Of a stretch of DNA of 64,000 bases, positions 40,653 to 48,973 are shown piece after piece. The stretch's first letter is position 1. Each line of letters begins with the position of its first letter. The DNA is taken from contig CAYOUV010000006.1 of the NCBI GenBank assembly GCA_964407265.1, positions 13,974 through 77,973 of the forward strand. The letters are read 5' to 3'. The position numbers were made by a program, and so were the translations under genes. The DNA is from CAYOUV01 sp964407265. Lineage in GTDB: Bacteria; Chloroflexota; Anaerolineae; Anaerolineales; Villigracilaceae. The notes under the pieces were generated by a model that saw only the letters and a list, made by a program, of their open reading frames with translations, did not search any database and had not been told where the DNA came from.

Positions 40653-42131
40653 ATGAAATCATTCCCAAAATTCCTGGTATTGTGCCTGGTGGCGATGCTG
40701 GCGATCACTGCCTGCGGCAACCAGGCCGCGGCTGCCAGCAGTCCGGTCGCCTCCGGGAGCCAAAACGTAGCCGTCCCCAGCGGCCAGACGCTGTCTTACG
40801 CCCTGGAAAGCGGATTGAAGGACGGCAAGATGGTCTTCATCGGCGTCGGCGGCGAGATCGACGGCCAGGTCAACCCAAACTTGAAAGCCAAGCTCGGCGA
40901 CACGCTCAACATCAAACTGACCAGCGGCGAAGGTGCCGAGCACGATATTTCTTTCCCGGACTTCAACGCCACCTCCGAGCACGTCACTGGTCAGGGGAAC
41001 AGCGTCACGCTCAGCTTCACGGTCGATCAGACCGGCACCTTCCCTTACTTCTGTACCCTGCCGGGACATCGCCAGGCGGGCATGGAAGGCAAGCTGCTGG
41101 TGGCGGATGAGAACGGGAGCGTCCCGGCTGCAGCCGCACCGAGCAGTCAGGCTTCCCAGCCAGCAGCCCAGGCTGCCAGCCAACCTCCTGCTCCAGCCGC
41201 CGCGGACGCAGTCGACATCGTGCGTGATCCGACTGACCTGCCCGGCCCGATCGGTGACCGTGGTCCCACCACCGTGCGGGTCGACTTTGAAGCGGTCGAG
41301 CTGAACGGCAAACTGGCCGACGGTACCACCTTCAACTACTGGACCTTCAATGGCAAAGTGCCCGGCCCCTTTGTGCGCGTGCGGGTCGGGGATACCGTCG
41401 AAGTCCACTTGAAGAACCCGGCCCACAGCAACATGACCCACTCGATCGACTTCCACGCGGTCACCGGTCCCGGCGGCGGATCGGCTCTGCTGCAGACCCC
41501 TCCCGGTCAGGAAAGTGTCATGACCTTCAAGGCGCTGCATCCCGGACTGTTCGTCTATCACTGCGCCACGCCGATGGTAGCCGAGCATATCTCCAACGGC
41601 ATGTTCGGTATGATCCTGGTCGAGCCGGCAGGCGGCTTGCCCAGGGTGGACCACGAGTTCTACATCATGCAGAACGAGATCTACACGACCCAGAAGTTCG
41701 GCACCCAGGGCCAACTGACCGTTGACATTGACAAACTTCTGAATGAGCAGCCCGAATACTTTGTCTTCAACGGTGCCGTTGGTGCGCTGACCACTGACCA
41801 CCCGCTCAAGGCCAATGTTGGCGACACCGTCCGGATCTACTTCGGTGTGGGTGGTCCCAATTTCATCTCCTCTTTCCACGTCATCGGTGAGCATCTCGAC
41901 AAGGTCTACAATCTGGCCTCGCTGACCACCCCACCCATGACCGACGTGCAGACCACACTGGTCCCGCCCGGCGGCGCGACCGTGGTCGAGCTCAAGCTGG
42001 AAGTACCCGGCAAATACATTCTGGTCGATCACGCTTTATCTCGACTGGAACGCGGACTGGCCGGTTACCTGGAAGTTGCTGGACCTGACCAGCCGGATAT
42101 CTATAAAAGTGGTCCCGCCAGCGGCAATTGA
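40653..42131 (+). CDS. nirK: Copper nitrite reductase (AniA-type NirK) lipoprotein with fused cupredoxin
   Basis: The 492-residue protein reduces nitrite to NO. A lipobox (LAITAC, Cys21) anchors it outside the membrane. Residues 45-152 form an extra cupredoxin with blue-copper ligands His97, Cys134, His139 and Met144. An Ala/Pro/Ser linker follows (about 157-185). The NirK core keeps type 1 ligands His263, Cys304, His312 and Met317, type 2 ligands His268, His303 and His460, and catalytic Asp266 and His409. EQPEYFVFNG and ISSFHVIGEHLDKVY resemble Neisseria AniA. AAGGAG precedes the ATG. The fused cupredoxin is the likely electron entry. Confidence 0.93.
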   Translation: MKSFPKFLVLCLVAMLAITACGNQAAAASSPVASGSQNVAVPSGQTLSYALESGLKDGKMVFIGVGGEIDGQVNPNLKAKLGDTLNIKLTSGEGAEHDISFPDFNATSEHVTGQGNSVTLSFTVDQTGTFPYFCTLPGHRQAGMEGKLLVADENGSVPAAAAPSSQASQPAAQAASQPPAPAAADAVDIVRDPTDLPGPIGDRGPTTVRVDFEAVELNGKLADGTTFNYWTFNGKVPGPFVRVRVGDTVEVHLKNPAHSNMTHSIDFHAVTGPGGGSALLQTPPGQESVMTFKALHPGLFVYHCATPMVAEHISNGMFGMILVEPAGGLPRVDHEFYIMQNEIYTTQKFGTQGQLTVDIDKLLNEQPEYFVFNGAVGALTTDHPLKANVGDTVRIYFGVGGPNFISSFHVIGEHLDKVYNLASLTTPPMTDVQTTLVPPGGATVVELKLEVPGKYILVDHALSRLERGLAGYLEVAGPDQPDIYKSGPASGN

Positions 42132-42148
42132 TTCGCATAAAGGAAAGC

Positions 42149-42188
42149 ACAACCCCCTGCCCAGGAAGAAAGCAGGGGGTTGTTTTTA
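42149..42188 (+). terminator. Terminator after nirK
   Basis: ACAACCCCCTGC pairs with GCAGGGGGTTGT (12 bp, 11-nt loop), followed by TTTTTAT. It separates nirK from the convergent lipoprotein gene. Confidence 0.9.
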
Positions 42189-42200
42189 TAATTTTGTTTT

Positions 42201-43175
42201 TCATTGTGCCTGGTTCAATTGATTGTAGACGGCCTGCGCCCAATCCAGCAGGGTCTGCTGCTCGGCCTGGGTCGGCTGCTGATTTCCGGTACCGTTCAGG
42301 GACATTTTGATCTGCATGCCATCAGCCGTACCCGGCGGATTGGAGGCATCCAGGTTGACGCGACCATACTGGGTCATCCAATTCTTGAACTGCGCCAATT
42401 GGTCGGCAGACAGAGCTTGCCCCAGGCTTTTCATCGTTCCCCCCGCCTTACAGGAGGAGCTGTAAACCTCGCCTGAGAGATAAATCTCCAGGCTGTCACA
42501 AAAACCAGCGATGCCACCCTCCCGCTGCCAGGTCAAAGCCAGCGTCGCCGGGATAATACTGCTGCCATCCTGGTTGGTGTGATACTCGTACTGCTGGCCG
42601 TTCGCCTGCAGCGAGATCAGGTAGCCGGGGGTTACGATCTGGGCGCACATCAGATACGGCTGGGAAACGCCCAGGCAGGAATCAGGCCATTCGACCATCG
42701 TCGTCCGCACCAGGTTGATCCCAGTTTCGGGAATGCCCAGCATCGTCGACAATTGCTTACGCGCAACACTGACCGCCTGGTCGGAAGCCAGGAATGGTTG
42801 CTCGGGCACGACCGCGCTACCATCCTGGTTGGTATGCAGTTCATATTGCTTCCCGTTCGCTGCCAGTACGATGCGAAAACCGGGCGTGACCAGTTGGTTG
42901 CACATGACCCCGATTTTACGAACACCCAGGCAGCCATCCGGCCACTGCACCGCTTGGCTGCTGACGACTGCGATCTGGTCAGGGGAGAGGCCCAAGGACT
43001 TTGCTAGAGCCTGGATCGCGGCCCGCTCTGACGGGGTTTGGTCGACCGGTGCCGGGCTGGATGTCTGGGTAGGCTCGCTCGGCGGTGTAGCCAATGGAGG
43101 TGTAGAAGGAACGCGCGGCGCGCAAGCTGCCACCAGCAAAATTATCATTGTTGAAACTACCAGTAAACGTTTCAT
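42201..43175 (-). CDS. Lipoprotein with a duplicated WPD-C-LG domain
   Basis: The 324-residue protein has a lipobox (LLVAAC) after a short hydrophobic signal and a Pro/Thr/Ser linker to about residue 47. Two copies of a domain of about 70 residues follow. Copy 1 has VQWPDGCLGVRKIGVMCNQLVTPGF and YELHTNQDGS. Copy 2 has VEWPDSCLGVSQPYLMCAQIVTPGY and YEYHTNQDGS (all read in parts). Each holds two Cys that probably form a disulfide. The C-terminal third is different and contains two more Cys. Function unknown. AAGGAG precedes the ATG at 43175. Confidence 0.78.
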   Translation of the reverse strand: MKRLLVVSTMIILLVAACAPRVPSTPPLATPPSEPTQTSSPAPVDQTPSERAAIQALAKSLGLSPDQIAVVSSQAVQWPDGCLGVRKIGVMCNQLVTPGFRIVLAANGKQYELHTNQDGSAVVPEQPFLASDQAVSVARKQLSTMLGIPETGINLVRTTMVEWPDSCLGVSQPYLMCAQIVTPGYLISLQANGQQYEYHTNQDGSSIIPATLALTWQREGGIAGFCDSLEIYLSGEVYSSSCKAGGTMKSLGQALSADQLAQFKNWMTQYGRVNLDASNPPGTADGMQIKMSLNGTGNQQPTQAEQQTLLDWAQAVYNQLNQAQ

Positions 43176-43277
43176 GGTTGTTACTCCTTTCAAAACACAG
43201 ACGATTTTAACGCAAATATTGTTCCATTGATTCAACCATCGCGATCGAAGTAAAACCACCTTGAATTTTACATCCAC

Positions 43278-43305
43278 TTGACTTTTTCCCCAGGTTCATT
43301 ATAAT
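43278..43305 (+). promoter_or_regulatory. Sigma-70 promoter for beta-propeller/MoaD genes
   Basis: TTGACT (43278-43283), a 16-bp spacer and TATAAT (43300-43305). Predicted leader about 83 nt. Confidence 0.75.
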
Positions 43306-43394
43306 CATGACAAATACTCGCACATTTGTGCTATTTACACACAGTCACGTCCGGCAGCAACCTATGAAACCATCTTACCAATAAGGAGCATGCG

Positions 43395-44510
43395 ATGAGC
43401 GGAGTTCGGGTTTTGGTTGGTACGCACAAAGGGGCTTTCATCCTGACATCGGATGGTAAACGCGAAAAATGGCAGGTCGACGGCCCCCATTTTGGGGGTT
43501 GGGAGATCTACCACCTCAAAGGCTCTCCGGTTGAGCCCAACCGGTTGTACGCTTCCCAGTCCACAGGCTGGTTTGGCCAGGTGATCCAGCGCTCGGACGA
43601 CGGCGGAAAATCCTGGGAACCGGTTGGAAATGAGTTCACCTATGAGGGCGTACCCGGCACGCACCAGTGGTATGATGGCACGCCCCACCCCTGGGAGTTC
43701 AAGCGTGTCTGGCATCTCGAACCCTCCCTGGATGACCCAGACACAGTTTATGCCGGTGTAGAAGACGCGGCCTTATTCCGTTCAACCGACGGTGGAAGCT
43801 CCTGGCAGGAACTGGCCGGATTACGCGGTCATGGCACGGGACCCAATTGGCAGCCAGGCGCCGGCGGTTTGTGCCTGCATACGATCATTCTCGATCCCAG
43901 CGACCCCAGGCGAATGTTTATTGCCATTTCAGCGGCTGGCGCATTCCGGACCGACGACGGTGGCGAATCCTGGCGACCTATCAACCGTGGTCTGAAGTCC
44001 GAATTCCTGCCGGAACCTGAGGCGGAAATCGGACATTGCGTTCATCATGTCGCCATGCATCCTTCGCGTCCTGGTGTGCTGTTCATGCAAAAACACTGGG
44101 ACGTCATGCGCAGCGACGACGCCGGCGATTCGTGGCATGAAGTCAGTGGAAACCTGCCGTCTGACTTCGGTTTCGTGGTCGACATTCATGCGCATGAGCC
44201 TGAAACAGTCTATGTCCTCCCGATCAAGAGCGACTCGGAGCATTATCCGCCCGAGGGCAAATTACGTGTCTACCGCAGCCGGACGGGTGGCAACGAGTGG
44301 GAAGCGCTGACCAAAGGCCTACCGCAACGCGACTGCTACGTCAATGTCTTGCGCGATGCCATGGCGGTCGACTCACTCGATTCGTGCGGGGTATATTTCG
44401 GTACCACCGGTGGACAGGTCTACGCCTCGGCCGACTCCGGGGACAACTGGGCAGCAATCGTCAGCGACCTGCCGGCTGTCCTGTCAGTCGAAGTACAAAC
44501 CCTACCATGA
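43395..44510 (+). CDS. BNR/sialidase-like beta-propeller protein
   Basis: The 371-residue protein has repeated Asp-box-like motifs: SDDGGKSWEPVG, STDGGSSWQELA, TDDGGESWRPI, SDDAGDSWHEV and SADSGDNWAAI. They space out as blades of a VPS10/sialidase-like propeller. No signal peptide is visible. Catalytic Arg/Tyr residues of true sialidases are not evident, so an enzymatic role is not claimed. AAGGAG precedes the ATG. The stop overlaps the MoaD-like start (ATGA), tying the two proteins together. Confidence 0.82.
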   Translation: MSGVRVLVGTHKGAFILTSDGKREKWQVDGPHFGGWEIYHLKGSPVEPNRLYASQSTGWFGQVIQRSDDGGKSWEPVGNEFTYEGVPGTHQWYDGTPHPWEFKRVWHLEPSLDDPDTVYAGVEDAALFRSTDGGSSWQELAGLRGHGTGPNWQPGAGGLCLHTIILDPSDPRRMFIAISAAGAFRTDDGGESWRPINRGLKSEFLPEPEAEIGHCVHHVAMHPSRPGVLFMQKHWDVMRSDDAGDSWHEVSGNLPSDFGFVVDIHAHEPETVYVLPIKSDSEHYPPEGKLRVYRSRTGGNEWEALTKGLPQRDCYVNVLRDAMAVDSLDSCGVYFGTTGGQVYASADSGDNWAAIVSDLPAVLSVEVQTLP

Positions 44511-44815
44511 CCCCTCACATGGTCCGGGTCGTGCTACCGCCCCATCTACGGACGCTGGCGCAGGTCGGGGCTGAAGTGCAAGTAGAAGTGAAGCCACCCG
44601 TCACGCAAGGCGCGATCCTGGAGGCGCTCGAAGCACGCTACCCGATGCTGCGTGGAACGATCCGTGACCACCTCACCGGAGAACGCCGGGACTTTCTGCG
44701 TTTTTTCGCCTGCCGGGAAGATCTATCCCACCAAGCACCGGATGAGCCGCTGCCTGAGCCGGTCGTCGAGGGAACGGAACCCTTCCTGATCGTAGGCGCT
44801 ATCGCTGGAGGCTGA
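44507..44815 (+). CDS. MoaD/ThiS family ubiquitin-like protein
   Basis: The 102-residue protein has a beta-grasp pattern (MVRVVLPPHLRTLAQVGAEV, then ILEALEARYPMLRGTIRD) and ends in GAIAGG. The C-terminal diglycine is the site for adenylation and thiocarboxylation in MoaD/ThiS sulfur carriers. No moaE, thiG or E1-like gene is nearby. Its ATG overlaps the stop of the beta-propeller gene, so both are made together. A role in sulfur transfer or protein tagging with the propeller as partner is an inference. Confidence 0.85.
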   Translation: MTPHMVRVVLPPHLRTLAQVGAEVQVEVKPPVTQGAILEALEARYPMLRGTIRDHLTGERRDFLRFFACREDLSHQAPDEPLPEPVVEGTEPFLIVGAIAGG

Positions 44816-44864
44816 GGCTTGAACCACAAAATCAAAACCTTTGAATTACGGAAAGGATTTCCTA

Positions 44865-45293
44865 ATGGAGAAAGATCTTCTTGCCAGGGCCTCCATAAAT
44901 ATTAAGTCTCCCAAAGATACAGTTTGGGAGGCATTGGTGAACCCCGATGCCATCAAGCAGTACATGTTTGACACCAACGTCGTTTCAGATTGGCACGAAG
45001 GGAGTTCCATTATCTGGAAGGGAGAATGGCAGGGAAAACCTTACCAGGATAGTGGCGCGATCCTCAAAATACAACCCGGGCGAATTATCCAATATAGCCA
45101 TTTCAGCCCGCTCTCCGGGCTCCCAGACAAGCCGGAAAATTACCATATCGTGACCATCGAATTATCAGACGCTGGCGCTCAGACCTTGGTCACACTGACG
45201 CAGGACCACAATGCTTCAGAAGAGGAACGAAAACACTCCGAAGAAAACTGGGAAATGATGCTCACCGCCCTGAAAAAATATCTGGAAAAATAG
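44865..45293 (+). CDS. SRPBCC/AHSA1 family protein
   Basis: The 142-residue protein has the START-like pattern of the AHSA1 group: ASINIKSPKDTVWEALVNPDAIKQYMFDT at the start, then GKPYQDSGAILKIQPGRIIQYSHFSP and a C-terminal helix ENWEMMLTALKKYLEK (read in parts). These proteins bind hydrophobic ligands in a central cavity, and the ligand is unknown. GGAAAGGA lies before the ATG. A TTG upstream is not needed. It is followed by a strong terminator. Confidence 0.85.
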   Translation: MEKDLLARASINIKSPKDTVWEALVNPDAIKQYMFDTNVVSDWHEGSSIIWKGEWQGKPYQDSGAILKIQPGRIIQYSHFSPLSGLPDKPENYHIVTIELSDAGAQTLVTLTQDHNASEEERKHSEENWEMMLTALKKYLEK

Positions 45294-45307
45294 TTGCTTT
45301 TAGATAC

Positions 45308-45341
45308 AAATCGCCAACCAAAGCGGTTGGCGATTTTTGTT
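45308..45341. terminator. Terminator between SRPBCC and mazG
   Basis: AAATCGCCAACC pairs with GGTTGGCGATTT (12 bp, 5-nt loop), followed by TTTG on the plus strand. It lies between convergent genes. Confidence 0.88.
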
Positions 45342-45358
45342 GATATTCTTTATTGTCT

Positions 45359-46813
45359 TTATTTTTCGTCCTCTTTGGCCTGCTGCCAAAAAGCTTCCAT
45401 CTCCTCCAGCGACAGGTCGCTCAAGGCGCGCTCCTGCTCCCGTGCGCCACGTTCCACGTGAGCGAAACGGCGTTTGAATTTCATGTTCGTGGCGCGCAAA
45501 GCCGATTCGGCATCCACTTCCTTCCAGCGCGCCAGGTTGACCAGCGCAAAGAACACATCGCCAATCTCGGCTTCCAGTTCCTTAATATTCCCGGCCTGGC
45601 GAACCTCCTGGATTTCTTCTGAAATTTTATCCAGCACACCTTCGATCTCGGGCCAGTCGAAGCCGACTCGCGCAGCGCGATCCTGGTATTCCTGCGCCTG
45701 GGTCAGCGCCGGCAGCGCCAACGGGACGCCGTCCAATGGGCCCTTCTCGGGTTGACCATTGGCTTTGCGCTCGGCGTCTTTGAGCTTCTCCCAATTCTGC
45801 AAAACCTTGCCCACACCATCGACTTCCACATCGCCAAAGATATGCGGGTGGCGGCGAATGATCTTGTCGTAAATACCGCGCATGATGTCCGCCATGGTAA
45901 ATTCGCCCGCTTCGCCTGCAATTTGCGCGTGAAGCACAATTTGCAGGAGCAGATCTCCAAACTCTTCACGCATGGCAGAAAAGTCCATTGAGTCGATGGC
46001 CTCAATCGTCTCGTACGCTTCTTCCAACAGGTGTTTGCGCAGGGATTGATGAGTCTGTTCTTTATCCCAGGGACAACCGTCCGGCGCGCGCAGGTGTGCT
46101 ACGATTTCCTGAAATGCCTCGAACGAAGTCCCCTCTCCCAGCGGCGGAAGGTAGAGTGCGGTCAACAGGCCAAAGTTTTCGCTGCGATCGATTTCATGCA
46201 GGGGCAGATCTTCGACCAACTGCTGGTCTGTGCCTGCCGCGTGTACCAGTCGCACTGGATGATCGTCCGGATAAACAGACGATAATGTCAGCTTGACCTC
46301 GGCGGCCACAATACTGGAGTAAATTTGCGCCACAAGCGCAGGGATATCCGGAGGGAAGGTCGGTGTGTGGAGGCTGCCCAGTTCGATCGCATCAAAAAGG
46401 GTTATGCGCGGGAACGGGTCAAGACCCAGGGCCGAGAAAGTCGGCTCGAGGAACGAAATCCCCTCCACGACGCGCAGGGACAGCCCCTCGTCCCGTGCGA
46501 GGCGGGCAATTTCTGGACCAGTCGCTTCGGCCACGAAGGGATGTCCCGGTACGGCATAAATGACTCCGGCCGGACGGCGTCCGAGTTCAAGCACCTTTTC
46601 GACAATTGCCACATATACCTGTTCGAAATCATTTTCCTGAGCGTACAGGTCATCGAATGAATGCACTTTGACTGAGGCTGGGAGTCGCTGAACGGTCGGG
46701 TGCTGTTGTGTGCGCAGCCAGATTTCATCAGCCTGCGACAGGATCTCCGAGGCTTCGCACGTTAACTGAGCCGGATTGCCGGGGCCAAGCCCGAGCAGTG
46801 TAATTCCAGGCAT
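45359..46813 (-). CDS. mazG: Tetrapyrrole-methylase/MazG fusion nucleotide pyrophosphohydrolase
   Basis: The 484-residue protein is a YabN-like fusion. The N-terminal half (about 1-215) is a SAM-dependent methylase-like domain (ITLLGLGPGNPAQLT, VIYAVPGHPFVAEATGP). The C-terminal half is MazG, with LRAPDGCPWDKEQTH near residue 240, the metal site LLEEAYETIEAID and EFGDLLLQIVLHAQIA, and a second MazG-type helix set (EIGDVFFALVNLARW). MazG hydrolyses NTPs to NMP plus PPi to clean the nucleotide pool. All EExxE/ExxD acidic residues are present. Role of the methylase half is unknown. Confidence 0.93.
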   Translation of the reverse strand: MPGITLLGLGPGNPAQLTCEASEILSQADEIWLRTQQHPTVQRLPASVKVHSFDDLYAQENDFEQVYVAIVEKVLELGRRPAGVIYAVPGHPFVAEATGPEIARLARDEGLSLRVVEGISFLEPTFSALGLDPFPRITLFDAIELGSLHTPTFPPDIPALVAQIYSSIVAAEVKLTLSSVYPDDHPVRLVHAAGTDQQLVEDLPLHEIDRSENFGLLTALYLPPLGEGTSFEAFQEIVAHLRAPDGCPWDKEQTHQSLRKHLLEEAYETIEAIDSMDFSAMREEFGDLLLQIVLHAQIAGEAGEFTMADIMRGIYDKIIRRHPHIFGDVEVDGVGKVLQNWEKLKDAERKANGQPEKGPLDGVPLALPALTQAQEYQDRAARVGFDWPEIEGVLDKISEEIQEVRQAGNIKELEAEIGDVFFALVNLARWKEVDAESALRATNMKFKRRFAHVERGAREQERALSDLSLEEMEAFWQQAKEDEK

Positions 46814-46836
46814 CTTACCTCCAGATTAAATACAAA

Positions 46837-46874
46837 ACGTAATGCGTAAAACAAGATTGTAATACGCATTACGT
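46837..46874 (-). terminator. Terminator of the ribosomal protein operon
   Basis: On the minus strand ACGTAATGCGT pairs with ACGCATTACGT (11 bp) and is followed by TTTTGTATTT. It lies just after rpsI and marks the end of the translation operon. Confidence 0.85.
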
Positions 46875-46895
46875 CTTTCGTCTTTATCGAGAACT

Positions 46896-47291
46896 TTAGC
46901 GTTTGGTGTAGGTCGGTGCTTTGCGGGCGCGCTTGAGACCTGGCTTTTTGCGTTCCTTGACGCGCGGATCACGGGTCAGGAAACCGCCCTTACGCATGGC
47001 CGAGGTCCATTCCGAGTTGATCTTTACCAAAGCACGGGTCAGGCCCAATAACACGGCATCGGTTTGACCGGTTACACCGCCGCCGTTGACCATGACGGAG
47101 ACATCGTATTGGTTAAAATCCTGGCCGATCGATGCAAATGGAGCCAAAATTGCCTGAAGATCACCCATGCGGGTGAAGTAGGCTTCAGCTTCCTTCCCAT
47201 TGACCATAAACTTACCGGAGCCGCTCATCACACGCACGCGGGCAGTGCTTTCCTTGCGGCGACCAATTCCTTCGTAATATTGAACAGACAT
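46896..47291 (-). CDS. rpsI: Ribosomal protein S9
   Basis: The 131-residue small-subunit protein has the opening YYEGIGRRKESTARV, the middle motif GQTDAVLLGLTRAL and the C-terminal tail KKPGLKRARKAPTYTKR that reaches toward the P-site tRNA. Length is normal. It follows rplM by 18 bp in the usual rplM-rpsI pair and is the last gene of the operon. Confidence 0.96.
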   Translation of the reverse strand: MSVQYYEGIGRRKESTARVRVMSGSGKFMVNGKEAEAYFTRMGDLQAILAPFASIGQDFNQYDVSVMVNGGGVTGQTDAVLLGLTRALVKINSEWTSAMRKGGFLTRDPRVKERKKPGLKRARKAPTYTKR

Positions 47292-47309
47292 ATTTTATTC
47301 CGTCTCTTT

Positions 47310-47768
47310 CTAGGCCAGAGGCTCAGGTTTCTGCGCACCATGCGGGTGGTCAGGACCCGCATATATTTTCAGATGCTTGAGCACCGCGCGACCCATGCGG
47401 TTGTGTGGAAGCATACCCCAAACCGCAGAACGAATCACGCGCTCGGGGAATCGTGTTAGTTGGTCACGCAACGAAATCGTCGTCAGGCCTCCGGGATATC
47501 CGGAATGACGATGATAAAACTTGGTGTCCATTTTAGAGGTGGTCTTCGTGCCTTTGACCGCCACACGCTCGGAATTGATGACGATTACGAAATCGCCCAT
47601 ATCCACACCGGGGGTAAAAGTCGGTTTGTGTTTACCGAGCAAAACAGAAGCAATCTTGGTTGCTAAACGTCCGAGGTTCTCGCCGTTGGCGTCCACGACA
47701 TACCACTTGTGCTCGATTTCGCCTGCTTTTGGATAATACGTTTTAAACACTGTTATTTCTCCACTCAC
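47310..47768 (-). CDS. rplM: Ribosomal protein L13
   Basis: The 152-residue large-subunit protein shows WYVVDANGENLGRLATKIAS near the start, KHKPTFTPGVDMGDFVIVINSE, and the characteristic HSGYPGGLTTI with WGMLPHNRMGRAVLKHLKIY (read in parts). It binds 23S rRNA early in assembly. It starts 10 bp after truA on the same strand. Confidence 0.96.
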   Translation of the reverse strand: MSGEITVFKTYYPKAGEIEHKWYVVDANGENLGRLATKIASVLLGKHKPTFTPGVDMGDFVIVINSERVAVKGTKTTSKMDTKFYHRHSGYPGGLTTISLRDQLTRFPERVIRSAVWGMLPHNRMGRAVLKHLKIYAGPDHPHGAQKPEPLA

Positions 47769-47778
47769 TGCCGATTAT

Positions 47779-48543
47779 TTAATTTTGACCAGATGAATGA
47801 TCCACTAAAGATGAGTAGCCCACTTCCAGAAGCGTCAACCCGTTTGCCGGTGCAAGTCCGACTGAGACTTTCGCCTGTCCGGCGAGCGCCTGGCTCAGAT
47901 CCTCCGCTGAAAGTTTACCCTGCCCAACTTTTACCTGAGTACCGACCAGCCTGCGTACCATGTGATATAAAAAGGCATCGGCTTGAACTTCAAACCAGCA
48001 TTCGTCTTCCACCTGCTGCCAACCGGCCAGAAAAATGGTGCGTACAGTACTGGCATGGGATCGGGGCGGAGACCCAAAAGCCGCAAAATCGTGTGTCCCG
48101 ATGAATATCTGGGCCAGAGGGGCAAGCATAGCGACTTTTACCGCAGGCCAGATCCGCCAGGCGAAACGTTCACGCAATGGATTGCGGGTCGGTGCACAAA
48201 ACAGGCGGTAGCGATAGCGCCGGAAGTCGGCATCAAAGCGCGGGTGAAATTTCCCAGGAGCAAGCCTGACTTCGCGCGTTGCCATATCAAGCGGCAGGTT
48301 GGCGTTCAAGGCATTGCGCAGATCTTCCGGGCTATGCGCCCATTCCAGGTCAAAAGCAGCGACCTGACCCGCAGCGTGAACGCCGGTATCGGTTCTCCCG
48401 GCCAGCAGGACCGAATTCCCGGACCATCCCAATTTGCGCAGGGCTTTTTCCAGTTCTCCCTGAACAGTTCTGGGGTTCGCCTGTCGTTGACTACCGACAA
48501 AGTCGGTACCGTCGTAAGCAAGGATCATCTGGTAACGTGCCAT
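47779..48543 (-). CDS. truA: tRNA pseudouridine synthase A
   Basis: The 254-residue enzyme makes pseudouridine at positions 38-40 of tRNA. The catalytic Asp lies in LAGRTDTGVHAAGQVA near residue 52. Other family signatures are YDGTDFVGSQRQ at the start, FHPRFDADFRRYRYRLF and FLYHMVRRLVGT near 203. Placement between rplQ and rplM is common. The GAGGT ribosome site lies in a 9-bp hairpin (48545-48574). Confidence 0.95.
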   Translation of the reverse strand: MARYQMILAYDGTDFVGSQRQANPRTVQGELEKALRKLGWSGNSVLLAGRTDTGVHAAGQVAAFDLEWAHSPEDLRNALNANLPLDMATREVRLAPGKFHPRFDADFRRYRYRLFCAPTRNPLRERFAWRIWPAVKVAMLAPLAQIFIGTHDFAAFGSPPRSHASTVRTIFLAGWQQVEDECWFEVQADAFLYHMVRRLVGTQVKVGQGKLSAEDLSQALAGQAKVSVGLAPANGLTLLEVGYSSLVDHSSGQN

Positions 48544-48544
48544 G

Positions 48545-48574
48545 TCAGTGACCTCAGCAGAAAGCGGTCACTGA
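48545..48574 (-). promoter_or_regulatory. Hairpin over the truA ribosome-binding site
   Basis: On the minus strand TCAGTGACC pairs with GGTCACTGA (9 bp, 12-nt loop), ending one base before the ATG. GAGGT, the best ribosome site, straddles loop and 3' arm. Confidence 0.5.
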
Positions 48575-48589
48575 GTAGAACAAAACAAA

Positions 48590-48967
48590 CTACTCTTCAA
48601 CTAATTCTAACAACACCATCTCGGCCGCGTCACCCATGCGAGGACCTAGTTTGAGAACGCGGGTGTAGCCTCCGGGGCGGTTGGCAAAGCGTGGGGCAAT
48701 GTCATCGAAAAGTTTTTTGACCATCAAATTGTTGCCCATGCGAGCAGCCACCAAACGTCGGGCGGCTACTTTGTCCGCTTCTTCGGCATCAGCACTATTG
48801 CGTGCGATTGTAATCAAACGCTCGGCTTCGCCGCGGATTGCAGCGGCTTTCGCGCGGGTGGTCTTGATACGCTCGTGTTCGAAGAATTGTTTGATCAAGT
48901 TACGGCGCAGCGCGATACGAGCACCTTTACTACGACCGAGTCTATAACCTGCTATCTGATGTCGCAT
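48590..48967 (-). CDS. rplQ: Ribosomal protein L17
   Basis: The 125-residue protein begins MRHQIAGYRLGRSKGARIALRRNL and has HERIKTTRAKAAAIRGEAERLIT and GGYTRVLKLGPRMGDAAEMVLLELV (read in parts), all L17 hallmarks. It lies at the polypeptide exit region of the ribosome. It starts 6 bp after rpoA in the normal rpoA-rplQ order. Confidence 0.96.
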   Translation of the reverse strand: MRHQIAGYRLGRSKGARIALRRNLIKQFFEHERIKTTRAKAAAIRGEAERLITIARNSADAEEADKVAARRLVAARMGNNLMVKKLFDDIAPRFANRPGGYTRVLKLGPRMGDAAEMVLLELVEE

Positions 48968-48973
48968 CTTTAA

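Noticed and set aside
40659..42032. Long open frame (457 codons) antisense to nirK
   Set aside because: It mirrors the coding frame of NirK, whose every catalytic residue is intact. The antisense product shows no family motif, and its openness follows from codon bias.
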